Source: Streptomyces reniochalinae (lineage in GTDB: Bacteria; Actinomycetota; Actinomycetes; Streptomycetales; Streptomycetaceae). From it: a DNA stretch of 64,000 bases. The position numbers and the translations under genes are program-made. Numbering within the stretch: position 1 is the first letter of the stretch; each line of letters opens with the position of its first letter. The notes under the pieces are model-generated. The model was not told the origin of the DNA, searched no databases, and saw nothing but the letters and a program-made list of their open reading frames with translations. Shown here one piece after another: positions 8,221-18,412 of the stretch. The stretch spans positions 1 through 64,000 of the forward strand of contig NZ_QOIM01000033.1 of the NCBI RefSeq assembly GCF_003323735.1, in the 5' to 3' direction.

Positions 8221-10460
8221 TTCGCGGACTCGTCCTCGGACTTCTCCGCGTCCCCCTCGGCGGAGCCGCTGTCGGACTCGGCCTCGTCCATGACGGGGAT
8301 GAGGGAGAGCTTGCCGCGCTGGTCGATCTCGGCGATCTCGACCTGGACCTTCTGGCCGACACCGAGGACGTCCTCGACGTTCTCCACGCGCTTGCCGCCG
8401 GCCAGCTTGCGGATCTGCGAGATGTGCAGCAGACCGTCCTTGCCGGGCAGCAGCGAGACGAAGGCACCGAAGGTGGTCGTCTTGACGACCGTGCCCAGGT
8501 AGCGCTCGCCGACCTCGGGCATCGTCGGGTTGGCGATGCCGTTGATGGTGGAGCGCGCCGCCTCGGCGGCCGGGCCGTCGGCGGCACCGATGTAGATGGT
8601 GCCGTCGTCCTCGATGGTGATGTCGGCGCCGGTGTCCTCCTGGATCTGGTTGATCATCTTGCCCTTCGGGCCGATGACCTCGCCGATCTTGTCCACCGGG
8701 ATCTTGACGGTGATGATCCGCGGCGCGTTCGGGGACATCTCGTCCGGAACGTCGATGGCCTCGTTCATCACGTCGAGGATGTGCAGCCGCGCGTCGCGGG
8801 CCTGCTTGAGGGCCGCGGCCAGCACGGACGCCGGAATGCCGTCCAGCTTGGTGTCGAGCTGCAACGCCGTGACGAACTGCTTGGTGCCGGCGACCTTGAA
8901 GTCCATGTCGCCGAAGGCGTCCTCGGCACCGAGGATGTCGGTCAGCGTCACGTAGTGGGTCTCGCCCTCGATGTCCTGGGAGATCAGGCCCATGGCGATA
9001 CCGGCGACCGGGGCCTTGAGCGGCACACCGGCGTTCAGCAGCGACATAGTGGAGGCGCAGACCGAGCCCATGGACGTCGAACCGTTGGAGCCCAGCGCCT
9101 CGGACACCTGGCGGATCGCGTACGGGAACTCCTCGCGGGTCGGCAGCACCGGCACCAGCGCACGCTCGGCGAGCGCGCCATGGCCGATCTCGCGGCGCTT
9201 CGGCGAACCGACGCGGCCCGTCTCACCGGTGGAGTAGGGCGGGAAGTTGTAGTTGTGCATGTAGCGCTTGCGGGTCACCGGCGAGAGGGTGTCCAGCTGC
9301 TGCTCCATGCGCAGCATGTTCAGCGTGGTGACGCCCAGGATCTGCGTCTCGCCGCGCTCGAACAGCGCCGAGCCGTGCACCCGCGGGATGGCCTCGACCT
9401 CGGCGGCCAGGGTGCGGATGTCGGTGACACCGCGGCCGTCGATGCGCTTCTTCTCCTTGATGACGCGCTCGCGCACCAGGGTCTTGGTCAGCGCACGGTA
9501 GGCGGCCGAGATCTCCTTCTCGCGCCCCTCGAACTGCGGGAGCAGCTTCTCGGCGGCCACCGCCTTGACGCGGTCCAGCTCGCTCTCGCGCTCCTGCTTG
9601 CCGCCGATGGTCAGGGCCTGGGCGAGCTCGTCGCGCACGGCGGAGGTGAGCGCCTCGAGGACGTCGTCCTGGTAGTCCAGGAAGATCGGGAACTCGGCGA
9701 CCGGCTTGGCGGCCTTCGCGGCGAGGTCGGACTGGGCCCGGCACAGCACCTTGATGAAGGGCTTGGCGGCCTCGAGACCGGCGGCGACGACCTCCTCGGT
9801 CGGCGCCTCGGCACCGCCCTTGACCAGCTCGATGGTCTTCTCGGTGGCCTCGGCCTCGACCATCATCACCGCGACGTCGCCGTCGGGCAGCGTGCGGCCG
9901 GCGACGACCATGTCGAAGACGGCCTCCTCCAGCTCGCTGTGCGTCGGGAAGGCCACCCACTGGCCGCGGATGAGGGCGACGCGGGTGCCGCCGATCGGTC
10001 CTGAGAAGGGCAGGCCGGACAGCTGCGTGGAGCAGGAGGCGGCGTTGATGGCGACCACGTCGTAGGCGTGGTCGGGGTTGAGCGCCATGACCGTCTCGAC
10101 GATCTGGATCTCGTTGCGCAGGCCCTTCTTGAAGGAGGGGCGCAGCGGACGGTCGATCAGCCGGCAGGTGAGGATGGCGTCCTCGGAGGGGCGGCCCTCA
10201 CGCCGGAAGAAGGAGCCGGGGATCTTCCCGGCCGAGTACATCCGCTCCTCGACGTCGACCGTCAGGGGGAAGAAGTCCAGCTGGTCCTTGGGCTGCTTGG
10301 AGGCGGTGGTGGCCGACAGCACCATGGTGTCGTCGTCCAGGTACGCCACGGCGGAACCGGCGGCCTGCTTGGCCAGGCGGCCCGTCTCGAAGCGGATGGT
10401 GCGGGTGCCGAAGGCGCCGTTGTCGATGACGGCCTCGGCGTAGTGGGTCTCGTTCTCCAC
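8217..10460 (-). CDS. pnp: Polyribonucleotide nucleotidyltransferase (PNPase)
   Basis: PNPase degrades RNA 3' to 5' phosphorolytically and in Streptomyces also adds 3' tails. The 747-residue protein has two RNase PH domains flanking a helical linker, a KH domain with the GPKGK loop, and a C-terminal S1 domain ([18 protein letters not shown]). It ends in an acidic tail. I chose GTG at 10460 ([11 protein letters not shown]) because GAGGAG lies nearby and it matches the family start; the frame runs open 76 codons further through the rpsO-pnp spacer. It is cotranscribed with rpsO upstream and overlaps the M16 gene downstream. Confidence 0.97.
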   Translation of the reverse strand: MENETHYAEAVIDNGAFGTRTIRFETGRLAKQAAGSAVAYLDDDTMVLSATTASKQPKDQLDFFPLTVDVEERMYSAGKIPGSFFRREGRPSEDAILTCRLIDRPLRPSFKKGLRNEIQIVETVMALNPDHAYDVVAINAASCSTQLSGLPFSGPIGGTRVALIRGQWVAFPTHSELEEAVFDMVVAGRTLPDGDVAVMMVEAEATEKTIELVKGGAEAPTEEVVAAGLEAAKPFIKVLCRAQSDLAAKAAKPVAEFPIFLDYQDDVLEALTSAVRDELAQALTIGGKQERESELDRVKAVAAEKLLPQFEGREKEISAAYRALTKTLVRERVIKEKKRIDGRGVTDIRTLAAEVEAIPRVHGSALFERGETQILGVTTLNMLRMEQQLDTLSPVTRKRYMHNYNFPPYSTGETGRVGSPKRREIGHGALAERALVPVLPTREEFPYAIRQVSEALGSNGSTSMGSVCASTMSLLNAGVPLKAPVAGIAMGLISQDIEGETHYVTLTDILGAEDAFGDMDFKVAGTKQFVTALQLDTKLDGIPASVLAAALKQARDARLHILDVMNEAIDVPDEMSPNAPRIITVKIPVDKIGEVIGPKGKMINQIQEDTGADITIEDDGTIYIGAADGPAAEAARSTINGIANPTMPEVGERYLGTVVKTTTFGAFVSLLPGKDGLLHISQIRKLAGGKRVENVEDVLGVGQKVQVEIAEIDQRGKLSLIPVMDEAESDSGSAEGDAEKSEDESAK

Positions 10461-10722
10461 CAGGAATATCTCCTCGTCGTCGTCCGCTGCACGTCTCGCA
10501 GCGGACCGTGTGCTCGACGGAGCGCTCCGGTGCGGGCCGGTCTTCGATCGAAGCTCCCGGAGCCGCCGTGGACCTCCACGGGTCCGGGGGCCACTACCGA
10601 GGACCGGCGTCGGGTTGCGCTTCCGTCTCGTCTCTGTTTCGTACTGTCGTTGTGCGATGTCTCGCGTGACAAGACTACAAAGCCTCACCGTCCCATGAGA
10701 GACGGCTGTGCTCTGATACGTC

Positions 10723-10758
10723 GAAGGGAGCGGCCCCCGAACGGGAACCGCTCCCTTC
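10723..10758 (-). terminator. rpsO-pnp intergenic hairpin
   Basis: GAAGGGAGCGG (10723-10733) and CCGCTCCCTTC (10748-10758) form a perfect 11-bp stem, and the loop can pair further (CCCG/CGGG). It lies nine bases after the rpsO stop. In Streptomyces the rpsO-pnp spacer is known to contain a hairpin processed by RNase III, so this may be an attenuator and processing site rather than a full stop. Confidence 0.75.
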
Positions 10759-10766
10759 CTCAGCTG

Positions 10767-11057
10767 CTAGCGGGCGCCCGCCGCGCCGCGGCGGATGCCG
10801 AGGCGCTCGACCAGCGCACGGAACCGCTGGATGTCCTTCTTGGCCAGGTACTGCAGCAGGCGGCGGCGCTGGCCGACCAGCAGCAGCAGACCGCGGCGCG
10901 AGTGGTGATCGTGCTTGTGGGTCTTCAGGTGCTCCGTCAGGTCGCTGATGCGACGGGAGAGCAGCGCCACCTGGACCTCGGGGGAGCCGGTGTCACCCTC
11001 CTTGGTGGCGAACTCGGAGATGATCTGCTTCTTCGTCGCGGCGTCGAGAGACGACAC
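10767..11057 (-). CDS. rpsO: 30S ribosomal protein S15
   Basis: A 96-residue S15 with the conserved [17 protein letters not shown] and [19 protein letters not shown] segments that bind 16S rRNA, ending in IRRGAAG. The GTG start at 11057 ([12 protein letters not shown]) is preceded by AGGAG five bases upstream; the extra upstream codons in frame are not part of the family. First gene of the rpsO-pnp-M16 operon. The 93 bases between eccD and this start should contain the promoter and leader. Confidence 0.97.
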   Translation of the reverse strand: MSSLDAATKKQIISEFATKEGDTGSPEVQVALLSRRISDLTEHLKTHKHDHHSRRGLLLLVGQRRRLLQYLAKKDIQRFRALVERLGIRRGAAGAR

Positions 11058-11150
11058 TCGTACTCCTAGGGGTCGTGACCGCCGAGCGTCCCTGGTCTGT
11101 GTCACAGGGAATTCTTCGATACTCGACAGGCCGGTACAGGGTACCAGTGG

Positions 11151-12677
11151 CTAGCTGGTGAGACTCCGGGCGGCCGAGTAGACGTCCATCACCGCCAGGC
11201 ACAGCGGCACCAGCGTGAGCAGGACGAAGGTCTCCAGTATCTCCACGAACCGCCCCCAGAAGGGGGTCACGCCCTTGCTCGGCACGGTCAGCCCGATGGC
11301 GATCACCAGCACGGCGCCCACGGCCAGCGCGGCGCTCAGCCACACGGTACGCAGCGCGTCGCCGCCCGCGGGGAAGTCGCCCGCCAGGCCCACGCCCAGC
11401 AGCACCAGTGCGGCGAGACCCGCCACCAGCGAGCTGGCCACCTGCGAGGTGTAGCGGAAGAGCCGGGCCCGCAGCAGCATCGCGATGCCCGTCGCCAGGA
11501 CGAGCAGCTGTCCCCACCCCGAGTCGGAGAAGCCGAGCACCGCGCAGGAGACGGTGACGACGGCCGCGCAGCCGCCGCCCAGGCCGACCAGCAGCTCGTG
11601 GCCGCGCCGCGCCTGGGCCGCGATGCGCTCGGCGTCGATCGGGCCCTGGGTCTGCGGCGCCGCGTCCGGGTCGGCGTCGTAGTCGCTCATCCCGGTGCGG
11701 GTGGTCTCGTACCCGATGGGCAGGCGGGCGAAGCGGGTCGAGAGGCCCGGCAGGAACGCCAGCACGCCGACCGCCACCGGGGCACAGATGGCGGCGGTCT
11801 CCACCGGACGGATGTCGGTCACGATCGCGATGAAGGTGATCACGGTACCGATGGTCGCCGTGAAGGCGGCGGCGACGAACGGCCCGTCACCGTTGGGTGT
11901 CAGCGCGACCAGGACGGCGGCAGCCAGCAGGACGCTCACGCAGCCGAGCAGGAATTGCAGCCTGCCCACCCCGTGCCCCTCGTCCAGGGGCAGCAGACCG
12001 CTGCCTGCCACCATCAGGTGCGGCATCGCTCCGAGCCCCAGCGTGACGGCGGTGGGCCGGTCACCGTAGACCCGGGCCCGCACGGCGGACAGCGCCAGCA
12101 GCAGCACACCGGCGACGGCCGCGAGGATCCCCGCGAGGCCGTGCATGTCGTGGCCCACCGGGTCGGAGAACCACAGCACCACCGCTGTCAGCGCCAGCAG
12201 CACACCGCCGCCGATCAGCCCGGCGGCGCGCATCATGCCGTCGCCCCACAGCTTGCGGTCCTTGGTGACCGCGGAGGCGACGGCGTCGGAGACGTCGTCG
12301 AAGACGGCAGGCGGCAGCGACTCGGCGAACGGGCGCAGGCTGAGTACCTCGCCGTCGAGGATGCGCTGGGCCGTCAGCGAGCGGGAGCTGTCCAGCACGG
12401 TGCCGTCGCGGCGCACCAGGTGGTACCCGACGGGGGCGCCCTCGGCCGGGCTCTGCCCCGACAGCCTGAGGATCTCGGGGTAGAGATCGGCGACCGCGAT
12501 GTCCTCGGGGAGCGCGACGTCGATCCGGCTGTCGGGCGCGACGATGGTCACCCTGCAAAAACCGGTGTCCAGGCCTGCTCCGACCGCCCGCCCGTGCGGG
12601 CCTGCCGCTCCTCGAGCACCCCCGGCGCCCGGCTGCCCGCCGGGCCCGGTGGCGGCGGCGGAAGCCGTCGTACTCAC
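11151..12677 (-). CDS. eccD: Type VII secretion integral membrane protein EccD
   Basis: EccD is the core channel-forming subunit of the type VII (ESX) secretion machine in the plasma membrane. The 508-residue protein has a low-complexity start, a ubiquitin-like YukD-type domain (about 38-118, CRVTIVAPDSRIDVALPED), and about eleven hydrophobic helices from 145 to the C-terminus. The GTG start at 12677 is preceded by GAGGGGG. It is divergent from eccC (start 12946) across a 268-base shared promoter region and lies back-to-back with rpsO, whose promoter must sit in the 93-base gap. Confidence 0.93.
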   Translation of the reverse strand: MSTTASAAATGPGGQPGAGGARGAAGPHGRAVGAGLDTGFCRVTIVAPDSRIDVALPEDIAVADLYPEILRLSGQSPAEGAPVGYHLVRRDGTVLDSSRSLTAQRILDGEVLSLRPFAESLPPAVFDDVSDAVASAVTKDRKLWGDGMMRAAGLIGGGVLLALTAVVLWFSDPVGHDMHGLAGILAAVAGVLLLALSAVRARVYGDRPTAVTLGLGAMPHLMVAGSGLLPLDEGHGVGRLQFLLGCVSVLLAAAVLVALTPNGDGPFVAAAFTATIGTVITFIAIVTDIRPVETAAICAPVAVGVLAFLPGLSTRFARLPIGYETTRTGMSDYDADPDAAPQTQGPIDAERIAAQARRGHELLVGLGGGCAAVVTVSCAVLGFSDSGWGQLLVLATGIAMLLRARLFRYTSQVASSLVAGLAALVLLGVGLAGDFPAGGDALRTVWLSAALAVGAVLVIAIGLTVPSKGVTPFWGRFVEILETFVLLTLVPLCLAVMDVYSAARSLTS

Positions 12678-12945
12678 CTGTGTGTCCCCCTCGAAAGCCT
12701 GCCGGGCACCTGCCCGCGCTGCTGAGCACCTGCTGTGTGTGCGGGTGTGTCGGGCTGCGAACGCCTGTGTGAGCGACTGCTGCGGTCGCGGCGGCAGCGC
12801 GCGCCACCCTACCGGTCCCGGTCAACTCACTCTGCCATTAGGATCGCCAGGCGCGGAGGGGGGACCATCGCCATGGGGCGCCGCACCGGGAAAGTCCCTT
12901 CCGCCACAAGGGACACCAGGGAACGCAAGGGAAATTGGTGCGCGA
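12678..12945. promoter_or_regulatory. Divergent eccD/eccC promoter region
   Basis: The two core secretion genes are transcribed apart from this 268-base gap. On the plus strand a TAGGAT -10-like hexamer lies near 12838, without a convincing -35. The left half has several CACCTG/CTGTGTG runs. No operator is recognisable. Confidence 0.35.
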
Positions 12946-15900
12946 GTGACCCAGATCGTCGTCAAGCGTCCGCCTCGGGCACTGCCCCCGGAAGTACCGG
13001 GCGAGCAACTGGAGTTGCAGCCGCCGCCCGAACTGCCGCGCGGCCAGCATGAGGGCATGTGGCTGCAACTCCTGCCGATGCTCGGCATGGGCGGGTCCAG
13101 CGTCTACTTCCTCATGCCCGGCATGAACTCCCACCCCATGATGAAGATCATGGGCGTCCTGATGCTGTTCTCGACGCTCGCCATGGTCATCGCCATGGTC
13201 ATCAGGATGCGCCGCGGCACCCAGGGCGAGATGGCGCAGTCGCGCCGCGACTACCTCAAGTACCTGGCGCAGACGCGCCGCACCGTGCGCAAGACGGCCC
13301 TCAAGCAGCGCGACGCCCAGTTCTACCTGCACCCCGAGCCCGACCAGCTGTGGTCACTGGTGGCCGAGGGCAGCAGGGTGTGGGAGCGGCGCCCCTCCGA
13401 CGGCGACTTCGCCCAGGTGCGCGTCGGCCTCGGCGCCCAGCAGCTGGCCACCCCCCTGGCCGCACCCGAAACCGCGCCCGTGGACGAACTGGAGCCGCTG
13501 ACCGTCGGCGCCATGCACCAGTTCCTCAACACCCACGCCACCCTCGAGAACCTGCCCATGGCGGTCTCCCTGCGGGCCTTCTACCACGTGACGCTCAGCG
13601 GAGACCCCGACACCCTCTACGGGGCCGTGCGCGCCATGCTCTGCTCGCTGGCCGCCCTGCACTCCCCCGAGGAACTCGTGATCGCGGTCGCGGCCGGACG
13701 CGAGTCCTACGCCTCCTGGGACTGGGCCAAGTGGCTGCCGCACGCGCAGGCCAAGGACGCCGCCGACGGCGCCGGCGCCCGCCGGCTGATCGTCTCCGAC
13801 ACCCTCCAGATGGAGGAGCTGCTGGCCGCGCGCCTGGAGGGACGGCCCCGGTTCAACGGTGCCGCCGACCCCGTACTGGAGGCGCCCCACCTCGTCGTCG
13901 TACTGGACGGGACCGCCGTCCTGCCCAACTCGCTGCTGGCCGCGCCCGAAGGCCTCCAGGGCGTCACCATCGTCGAGATCGTCCCCGGCGACATCGACGT
14001 GGCGCGCGGCGGCCTCTCCGTCGTCGTGCAGCCACGCGCCCTGCGCCTGGAGTCCGGCCACGGACTCGTCTACGACGGCACCCCCGACACGCTCTCCTAC
14101 CCGGCCGCCGAGGCCGTGGCCCGGCAACTCGCCCCGCTGCGCGCAGGCTCCGGTGACGACGGCGACGAACCGCTGCTGGCCAAACTGGAGTTCACCGACC
14201 TTTTGAGCCTCGGCGACGCCGCCTCCGTCGACGTCTCGCGCACCTGGCGGCCCCGCTCCCAGGCCGAACGGCTCCGCGTCCCCATCGGCGTCGGCGAGGA
14301 CGGACAGCCGGTCATGCTCGACCTGAAGGAGGCCGCGCAGGACGGCATGGGCCCCCACGGGCTGTGCGTCGGCGCGACCGGCTCCGGCAAGTCGGAACTC
14401 CTGCGCACCCTCGTGCTCGGCCTCGCGGTCACCCACTCCTCCGAGACCCTGAACTTCGTCCTCGCGGACTTCAAGGGCGGCGCCACGTTCGCCGGCATGG
14501 CACACATGCCCCACGTCGCCGCCGTCATCACCAACCTCGCCGACGACCTCACCCTCGTCGACCGCATGGGCGACTCCATCCGCGGCGAGCTCAACCGGCG
14601 CCAGGAGATGCTCCGCGACGCCGGCAACTACGCCAACATCCACGACTACGAGAAGGCCCGCGCCGCGGGCGCGCCCCTCTCCCCCGTCCCCTCACTCGTC
14701 CTCGTCATCGACGAGTTCAGCGAGCTGCTCACCGCCAAACCCGACTTCATCGACATGTTCATCCAGATCGGCCGCATCGGCCGCTCCCTGGGTGTCCACC
14801 TGCTGCTCGCCTCCCAGCGCCTGGAAGAGGGCAGGCTGCGCGGCCTGGAGACCTACCTGTCCTACCGCGTCGGCCTGCGCACCTTCTCCGCCGCCGAGTC
14901 CCGCGCCGCACTCGGCGTCCCCGACGCCTACCACCTGCCGTCCGTACCCGGCTCCGGCTACCTGAAGTTCGGCACCGACGAGATGACCCGCTTCAAGGCC
15001 GCCTACGTCTCCGGCGTCTACCGCGCCGGCAGCGACGGCGAAGCCACCGCCAGGGGACCCGTCGGGGGGAACCGGCGCCCCGTGCTGTTCACCGCCGCCG
15101 AGGTGCCGGTACAGCGCCCCGACCCCGACACCGTCGCCCCCGTGCCCGCCCAGCCCGTCGGCGGCGCCGACGACGACGCGCTGGCCGACACCGTCCTCGA
15201 CGTCGTCGTACGGCGCCTCGAAGGCCAGGGCACACCCGCCCACCAGGTGTGGCTGCCCCCGCTCGACAACGCCTCCCCCCTCGACGAGCTCCTCCCCGGA
15301 CTCGCGCCCGTCGAAGGCCGCGGCCTGACCGTCCCCGACTACCCGCGGCTCGGCCAGCTCGTCGTCCCTGTCGGCCTCGTCGACAAGCCCTTCGAGCAGC
15401 GCCGCGACCCGCTGTACCTCGACTTCTCCGGCGCCGCGGGCCACATGCTCGTCGTCGGCGGACCCCAGTCCGGCAAATCCACCCTCGTACGGTCCCTCAT
15501 CTCGTCGTTCGCCCTCACCCACACACCCACCGAGGTCCAGTTCTACGGGCTCGACTTCGGTGGCGGCGGCATGTCCGCGGTCGCCGACCTGCCCCACGTC
15601 GGCGGCACCGCCTCCCGCCTCGACCCCGAACGGGTCCGCCGCACGATCGCCGAGGTCTACGGCATCCTCAACCGCCGCGAGGAGTACTTCCGCGCCCACA
15701 GCATCGACTCCATCGCCACCTACCGCAGGCGCCGCTCCCGCGGCCAGATCACCGACCAGGCCTGGGGCGACGTCTTCCTCGTCCTCGACGGCTGGGGCAA
15801 CTTCCGCAACGACTACGAAGGCCTCACCGACATCGTCGGTGACATCGCGGCCCGGGGCCTGGGCTACGGCATCCACCTGGTCATCACCGCCTCCCGCAAC

Positions 15901-16926
15901 ATGGAGGTACGGGCCGCGCTGAAGGACCTGCTGATGAACCGCCTCGAGCTGCGGCTCGGCGACACGATGGACTCCGAGTTCAACCGCAAGGTCGCCGCCA
16001 ACGTGCCCGCCGGCGTCCCAGGACGCGGCCAGACCATGGAAGCCCTGCACTTCATGACGGCCGTCCCCCGCATCGACGGCGTCAGCTCCGACGACGACCT
16101 CGCCGACGCCAGCGCCGAGATGTGCCGCACCGTGGGCGCGCACTGGCAGGGCGACCCGGCCCCCCGCGTCCGGCTCCTGCCCCGCGAACTCCCCGCGGCG
16201 CGGCTCCCCGGCGGCGGAGAGCACCCCGAACGCGGCGTCGCCTTCGCCATCGACGAGAACAACCTCGAACCCGTCTTCGTCGACTTCGAGACCGACCCGT
16301 TCTTCCTCGTCTTCGGCGAGAGCGAATCCGGCAAAACGGCGCTGCTGCGGCTCCTCGTCCAACAGATCACCCAGCGCTACTCCGGTGACGAGGCGAAGAT
16401 CGTCGTCGGCGACTACCGGCGCTCGCTCCTCGGCGCCATCCCCGACACGCACCTGCTCGAATACGCGCCCATGTCCAACACCATGGAGACGCACATGAAC
16501 GCGCTCCGCGACCTGATGGACCGGCGAGCGCCCTCCCCCGACGTCACACCACAGCAGCTCAGGGACCGCAGCTGGTGGAGCGGGCCGCAGATCTTCATCG
16601 TCGTCGACGACTACGAACTCGTCGCCACCTCCAGCGGCAACCCCCTCTCCGTCCTCACCGAGCACCTGCCCTTCTCCCGCGACGTCGGCGTACGCTTCCT
16701 CATCGCCCGCAGCTCGGCCGGCGCCTCACGCTCCATGTTCGAGTCCTTCATGACCCGCATCAAGGAACTGGGCGCCCAGGGCGTCCTCCTGTCCGGCGAC
16801 CCCAACGAGGGCGACCTCCTCGGCAACGTCCGCCCCCGCCCCATGCCCCCCGGCCGCGGCTTCTTCGTCTCCCGCAAGCGCGGAACCCCCCTGGTGCAGT
16901 TGGGGTGGCTGCCCGACGAGCAGTAG
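12946..16926 (+). CDS. eccC: Type VII secretion ATPase EccC
   Basis: EccC is the FtsK/SpoIIIE-type motor that recognises WXG100 substrates and drives export. The 1326-residue protein has two hydrophobic helices near residues 40-85, then three ATPase modules. Walker A motifs are GATGSGKS (about 475), GGPQSGKS (about 838) and GESESGKT (about 1123). The first Walker B is canonical (VLVIDEF); the second reads FLVLDGWG and the third FIVVDDYE. The second lacks the usual acidic second residue, as expected for the regulatory modules. I chose GTG at 12946 (VTQIVVKRPPR) as it gives the family N-terminus; the frame is open far upstream antisense to eccD. AAGGG lies rather far upstream (about 15 bases). 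Confidence 0.95.
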   Translation: MTQIVVKRPPRALPPEVPGEQLELQPPPELPRGQHEGMWLQLLPMLGMGGSSVYFLMPGMNSHPMMKIMGVLMLFSTLAMVIAMVIRMRRGTQGEMAQSRRDYLKYLAQTRRTVRKTALKQRDAQFYLHPEPDQLWSLVAEGSRVWERRPSDGDFAQVRVGLGAQQLATPLAAPETAPVDELEPLTVGAMHQFLNTHATLENLPMAVSLRAFYHVTLSGDPDTLYGAVRAMLCSLAALHSPEELVIAVAAGRESYASWDWAKWLPHAQAKDAADGAGARRLIVSDTLQMEELLAARLEGRPRFNGAADPVLEAPHLVVVLDGTAVLPNSLLAAPEGLQGVTIVEIVPGDIDVARGGLSVVVQPRALRLESGHGLVYDGTPDTLSYPAAEAVARQLAPLRAGSGDDGDEPLLAKLEFTDLLSLGDAASVDVSRTWRPRSQAERLRVPIGVGEDGQPVMLDLKEAAQDGMGPHGLCVGATGSGKSELLRTLVLGLAVTHSSETLNFVLADFKGGATFAGMAHMPHVAAVITNLADDLTLVDRMGDSIRGELNRRQEMLRDAGNYANIHDYEKARAAGAPLSPVPSLVLVIDEFSELLTAKPDFIDMFIQIGRIGRSLGVHLLLASQRLEEGRLRGLETYLSYRVGLRTFSAAESRAALGVPDAYHLPSVPGSGYLKFGTDEMTRFKAAYVSGVYRAGSDGEATARGPVGGNRRPVLFTAAEVPVQRPDPDTVAPVPAQPVGGADDDALADTVLDVVVRRLEGQGTPAHQVWLPPLDNASPLDELLPGLAPVEGRGLTVPDYPRLGQLVVPVGLVDKPFEQRRDPLYLDFSGAAGHMLVVGGPQSGKSTLVRSLISSFALTHTPTEVQFYGLDFGGGGMSAVADLPHVGGTASRLDPERVRRTIAEVYGILNRREEYFRAHSIDSIATYRRRRSRGQITDQAWGDVFLVLDGWGNFRNDYEGLTDIVGDIAARGLGYGIHLVITASRNMEVRAALKDLLMNRLELRLGDTMDSEFNRKVAANVPAGVPGRGQTMEALHFMTAVPRIDGVSSDDDLADASAEMCRTVGAHWQGDPAPRVRLLPRELPAARLPGGGEHPERGVAFAIDENNLEPVFVDFETDPFFLVFGESESGKTALLRLLVQQITQRYSGDEAKIVVGDYRRSLLGAIPDTHLLEYAPMSNTMETHMNALRDLMDRRAPSPDVTPQQLRDRSWWSGPQIFIVVDDYELVATSSGNPLSVLTEHLPFSRDVGVRFLIARSSAGASRSMFESFMTRIKELGAQGVLLSGDPNEGDLLGNVRPRPMPPGRGFFVSRKRGTPLVQLGWLPDEQ

Positions 16927-17119
16927 AGGTGAGGGAGTGGGGCGGGGTGGGGTGCGGGGGTGGCCTGACTCGTTGAGGGAGCACGGGTTCGGGCGGGCAT
17001 CCGCACCGGACAACGGGTGCGAGCACGGAAAGAGTGCTCTCTCGGGCGGACGGCCTGTGCGCCACCCACCACGCCCAGTAGTCTTGACCCGAACGAAGCG
17101 CGCGAAGGGAGAGCCACCG

Positions 17120-17380
17120 GTGGGTACTCAGCAAGAAAAAGAAGAGCTGTACGCGTTGGACATCTCCGACGCCGTCTGGGAAAGCGCCCCCGGCAGCCCC
17201 GAGGACGAACGCGTCGAGATCGCCCACATCGCCGGCGGCGCCGTCGCCATGCGCAACTCCAAGGAACCGGACGTCGTCCTGCGCTACACCGCCGCCGAAT
17301 GGCACGCCTTCGTCCTGGGCGCACGCGACGGCGAATTCGACCTGGAGCCGACGGTGCGCAATGGAGGCGTGGCGGAATGA
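17120..17380 (+). CDS. DUF397 domain protein
   Basis: An 86-residue protein of the DUF397 family, small regulators normally paired with a helix-turn-helix (XRE/BldB-linked) partner in Streptomyces. The signature is present: VWESAPGSPEDERVEIAHI, VAMRNSKEPDVVLRYTAAEWHAFVLGARDGEFD. The GTG start at 17120 has AGGGAG upstream. No XRE partner gene is adjacent. It sits inside the type VII locus between eccC and the WXG100 operon, so it may regulate secretion or merely be lodged there. It ends before a strong bidirectional hairpin. Confidence 0.88.
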   Translation: MGTQQEKEELYALDISDAVWESAPGSPEDERVEIAHIAGGAVAMRNSKEPDVVLRYTAAEWHAFVLGARDGEFDLEPTVRNGGVAE

Positions 17381-17453
17381 GGGGGCGGAGGCCATGAGCC
17401 CCGCGGACCCCGCACGGGCCGCCTCCAACTCGCCTTCCGGCCAGGGCAAAACA

Positions 17454-17489
17454 GCGGGCGGGGCCACGGTTTCCCGCAACCCCGCCCGC
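17454..17489. terminator. Bidirectional hairpin terminator
   Basis: GCGGGCGGGG (17454-17463) and CCCCGCCCGC (17480-17489) are perfect arms, extended by one A-T pair, with a 16-base loop. It separates the convergent DUF397 gene and the WXG100 operon. Confidence 0.7.
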
Positions 17490-17507
17490 TTACTACGGCC
17501 CTAAGGC

Positions 17508-17828
17508 TCACCAACCGCCGATCTGCTCGAAAAGGCGGCTGGCCTTGAGGTCGGTAGCGTGGTACTTACCACTGCCGTCTCGGACCAGGGCCTCGATGCG
17601 GCCGAGCTGCTCCTTGATGTCGTTGGCACGAGCCTGCCACTGCTTGTCGACAGCACGGAACATTTGTTTCGCTTCGCCCTCCCAGACTTCTTCGGTCTTC
17701 TGGACCTCACGCCAGAGCGCTTCCATCTGGTCGAGGACCATCTGCTTGCGAAGCTTGATCTGCTCGGCGATCTCGTCGAGGTGGGAATAGTTGACCTTGA
17801 GTGCGCTCAGCGGGTCTTCAGCGGACAT
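17508..17828 (-). CDS. WXG100 protein (ESX substrate), distal gene
   Basis: This 106-residue helical-hairpin protein has the WXG turn as W49-E50-G51 (VWEGEAK), long helices on both sides, and a C-terminal Y89-HAT-D93, matching the YxxxD/E type VII export signal, in a short tail ending EQIGGW. ATG at 17828 follows GGAGAAGG; an upstream in-frame ATG would remove that spacing. It probably dimerises with the WXG protein 68 bases upstream and is exported through EccC. Length and layout fit EsxA/EsxB-like proteins, but which one cannot be said. Confidence 0.92.
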   Translation of the reverse strand: MSAEDPLSALKVNYSHLDEIAEQIKLRKQMVLDQMEALWREVQKTEEVWEGEAKQMFRAVDKQWQARANDIKEQLGRIEALVRDGSGKYHATDLKASRLFEQIGGW

Positions 17829-17896
17829 GCCTTCTCCGATCACGTACAGGAAAGTGCGGTCATGGTGCGGGCGCGGTACGGAGCGTGCGGGGGCGG

Positions 17897-18352
17897 TCAG
17901 ACGCCGTTCAGTTTGCTGCCAGGCCCCGGAGTCCCGACCTCCCGGCCGTTGTAATCTGCTCCTCCGCCGCCGTCGAGGCCGGCATTGATTCCGTGCAGGC
18001 CGCTGTCAGCACTGATGTGACCGCCCGCTTCGGAGCCGTTGACATCGATCCCGCGGAACGCGTTGACGATCTCGTCCTCATTACCACCGGCCATCTTCGA
18101 CGTGCCGTGAGCCGCGTCGATGAGTCCGTTCAACATCTGGTTGATGGCGTGGTGATCGTTGTTGATGCTGTTCTGCGCCCGCTGGAAGGCGGAAGCGCCG
18201 GCACCTGTCCAGCCGGCGCTGACCATTCCGATGAGGGTCTGCAGGTGCCGGACGTTCGTGTGCAGTTGACCGCTGATCTCTGTCAGGTTGCTCTTGAACT
18301 TGGCGAACTCGCCAGGATCGAGCTTCTGGCCGTAACCTGCAACTTCCGCCAT
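17897..18352 (-). CDS. WXG100 protein with Gly-rich C-terminal extension
   Basis: A 151-residue WXG-type protein. The turn is W48-T-G50 (SAGWTGAGASAF), flanked by helices of about 12-45 and 52-92. Unlike a standard 100-residue member it continues about 55 residues into a glycine-rich tail that contains Y134-NGR-E138, another YxxxE export-type motif. ATG at 18352 follows GAAGGAAGG. It lies between a mycosin gene and the other WXG100 gene, as expected for a secreted heterodimer. Whether the tail is cut by the neighbouring mycosin is speculation. Confidence 0.9.
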   Translation of the reverse strand: MAEVAGYGQKLDPGEFAKFKSNLTEISGQLHTNVRHLQTLIGMVSAGWTGAGASAFQRAQNSINNDHHAINQMLNGLIDAAHGTSKMAGGNEDEIVNAFRGIDVNGSEAGGHISADSGLHGINAGLDGGGGADYNGREVGTPGPGSKLNGV

Positions 18353-18412
18353 GAGAATGCCTTCCTTCTCTTGGGTCTGTTCGTTCCGTCTACGACGCGG
18401 CGTACTGCCGCA

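Noticed and set aside
12499-12945. Upstream extension of eccC
   Set aside because: Overlaps the eccD 5' end on the other strand and the shared promoter; EccC proteins begin at the VTQIVVKRPPR position.
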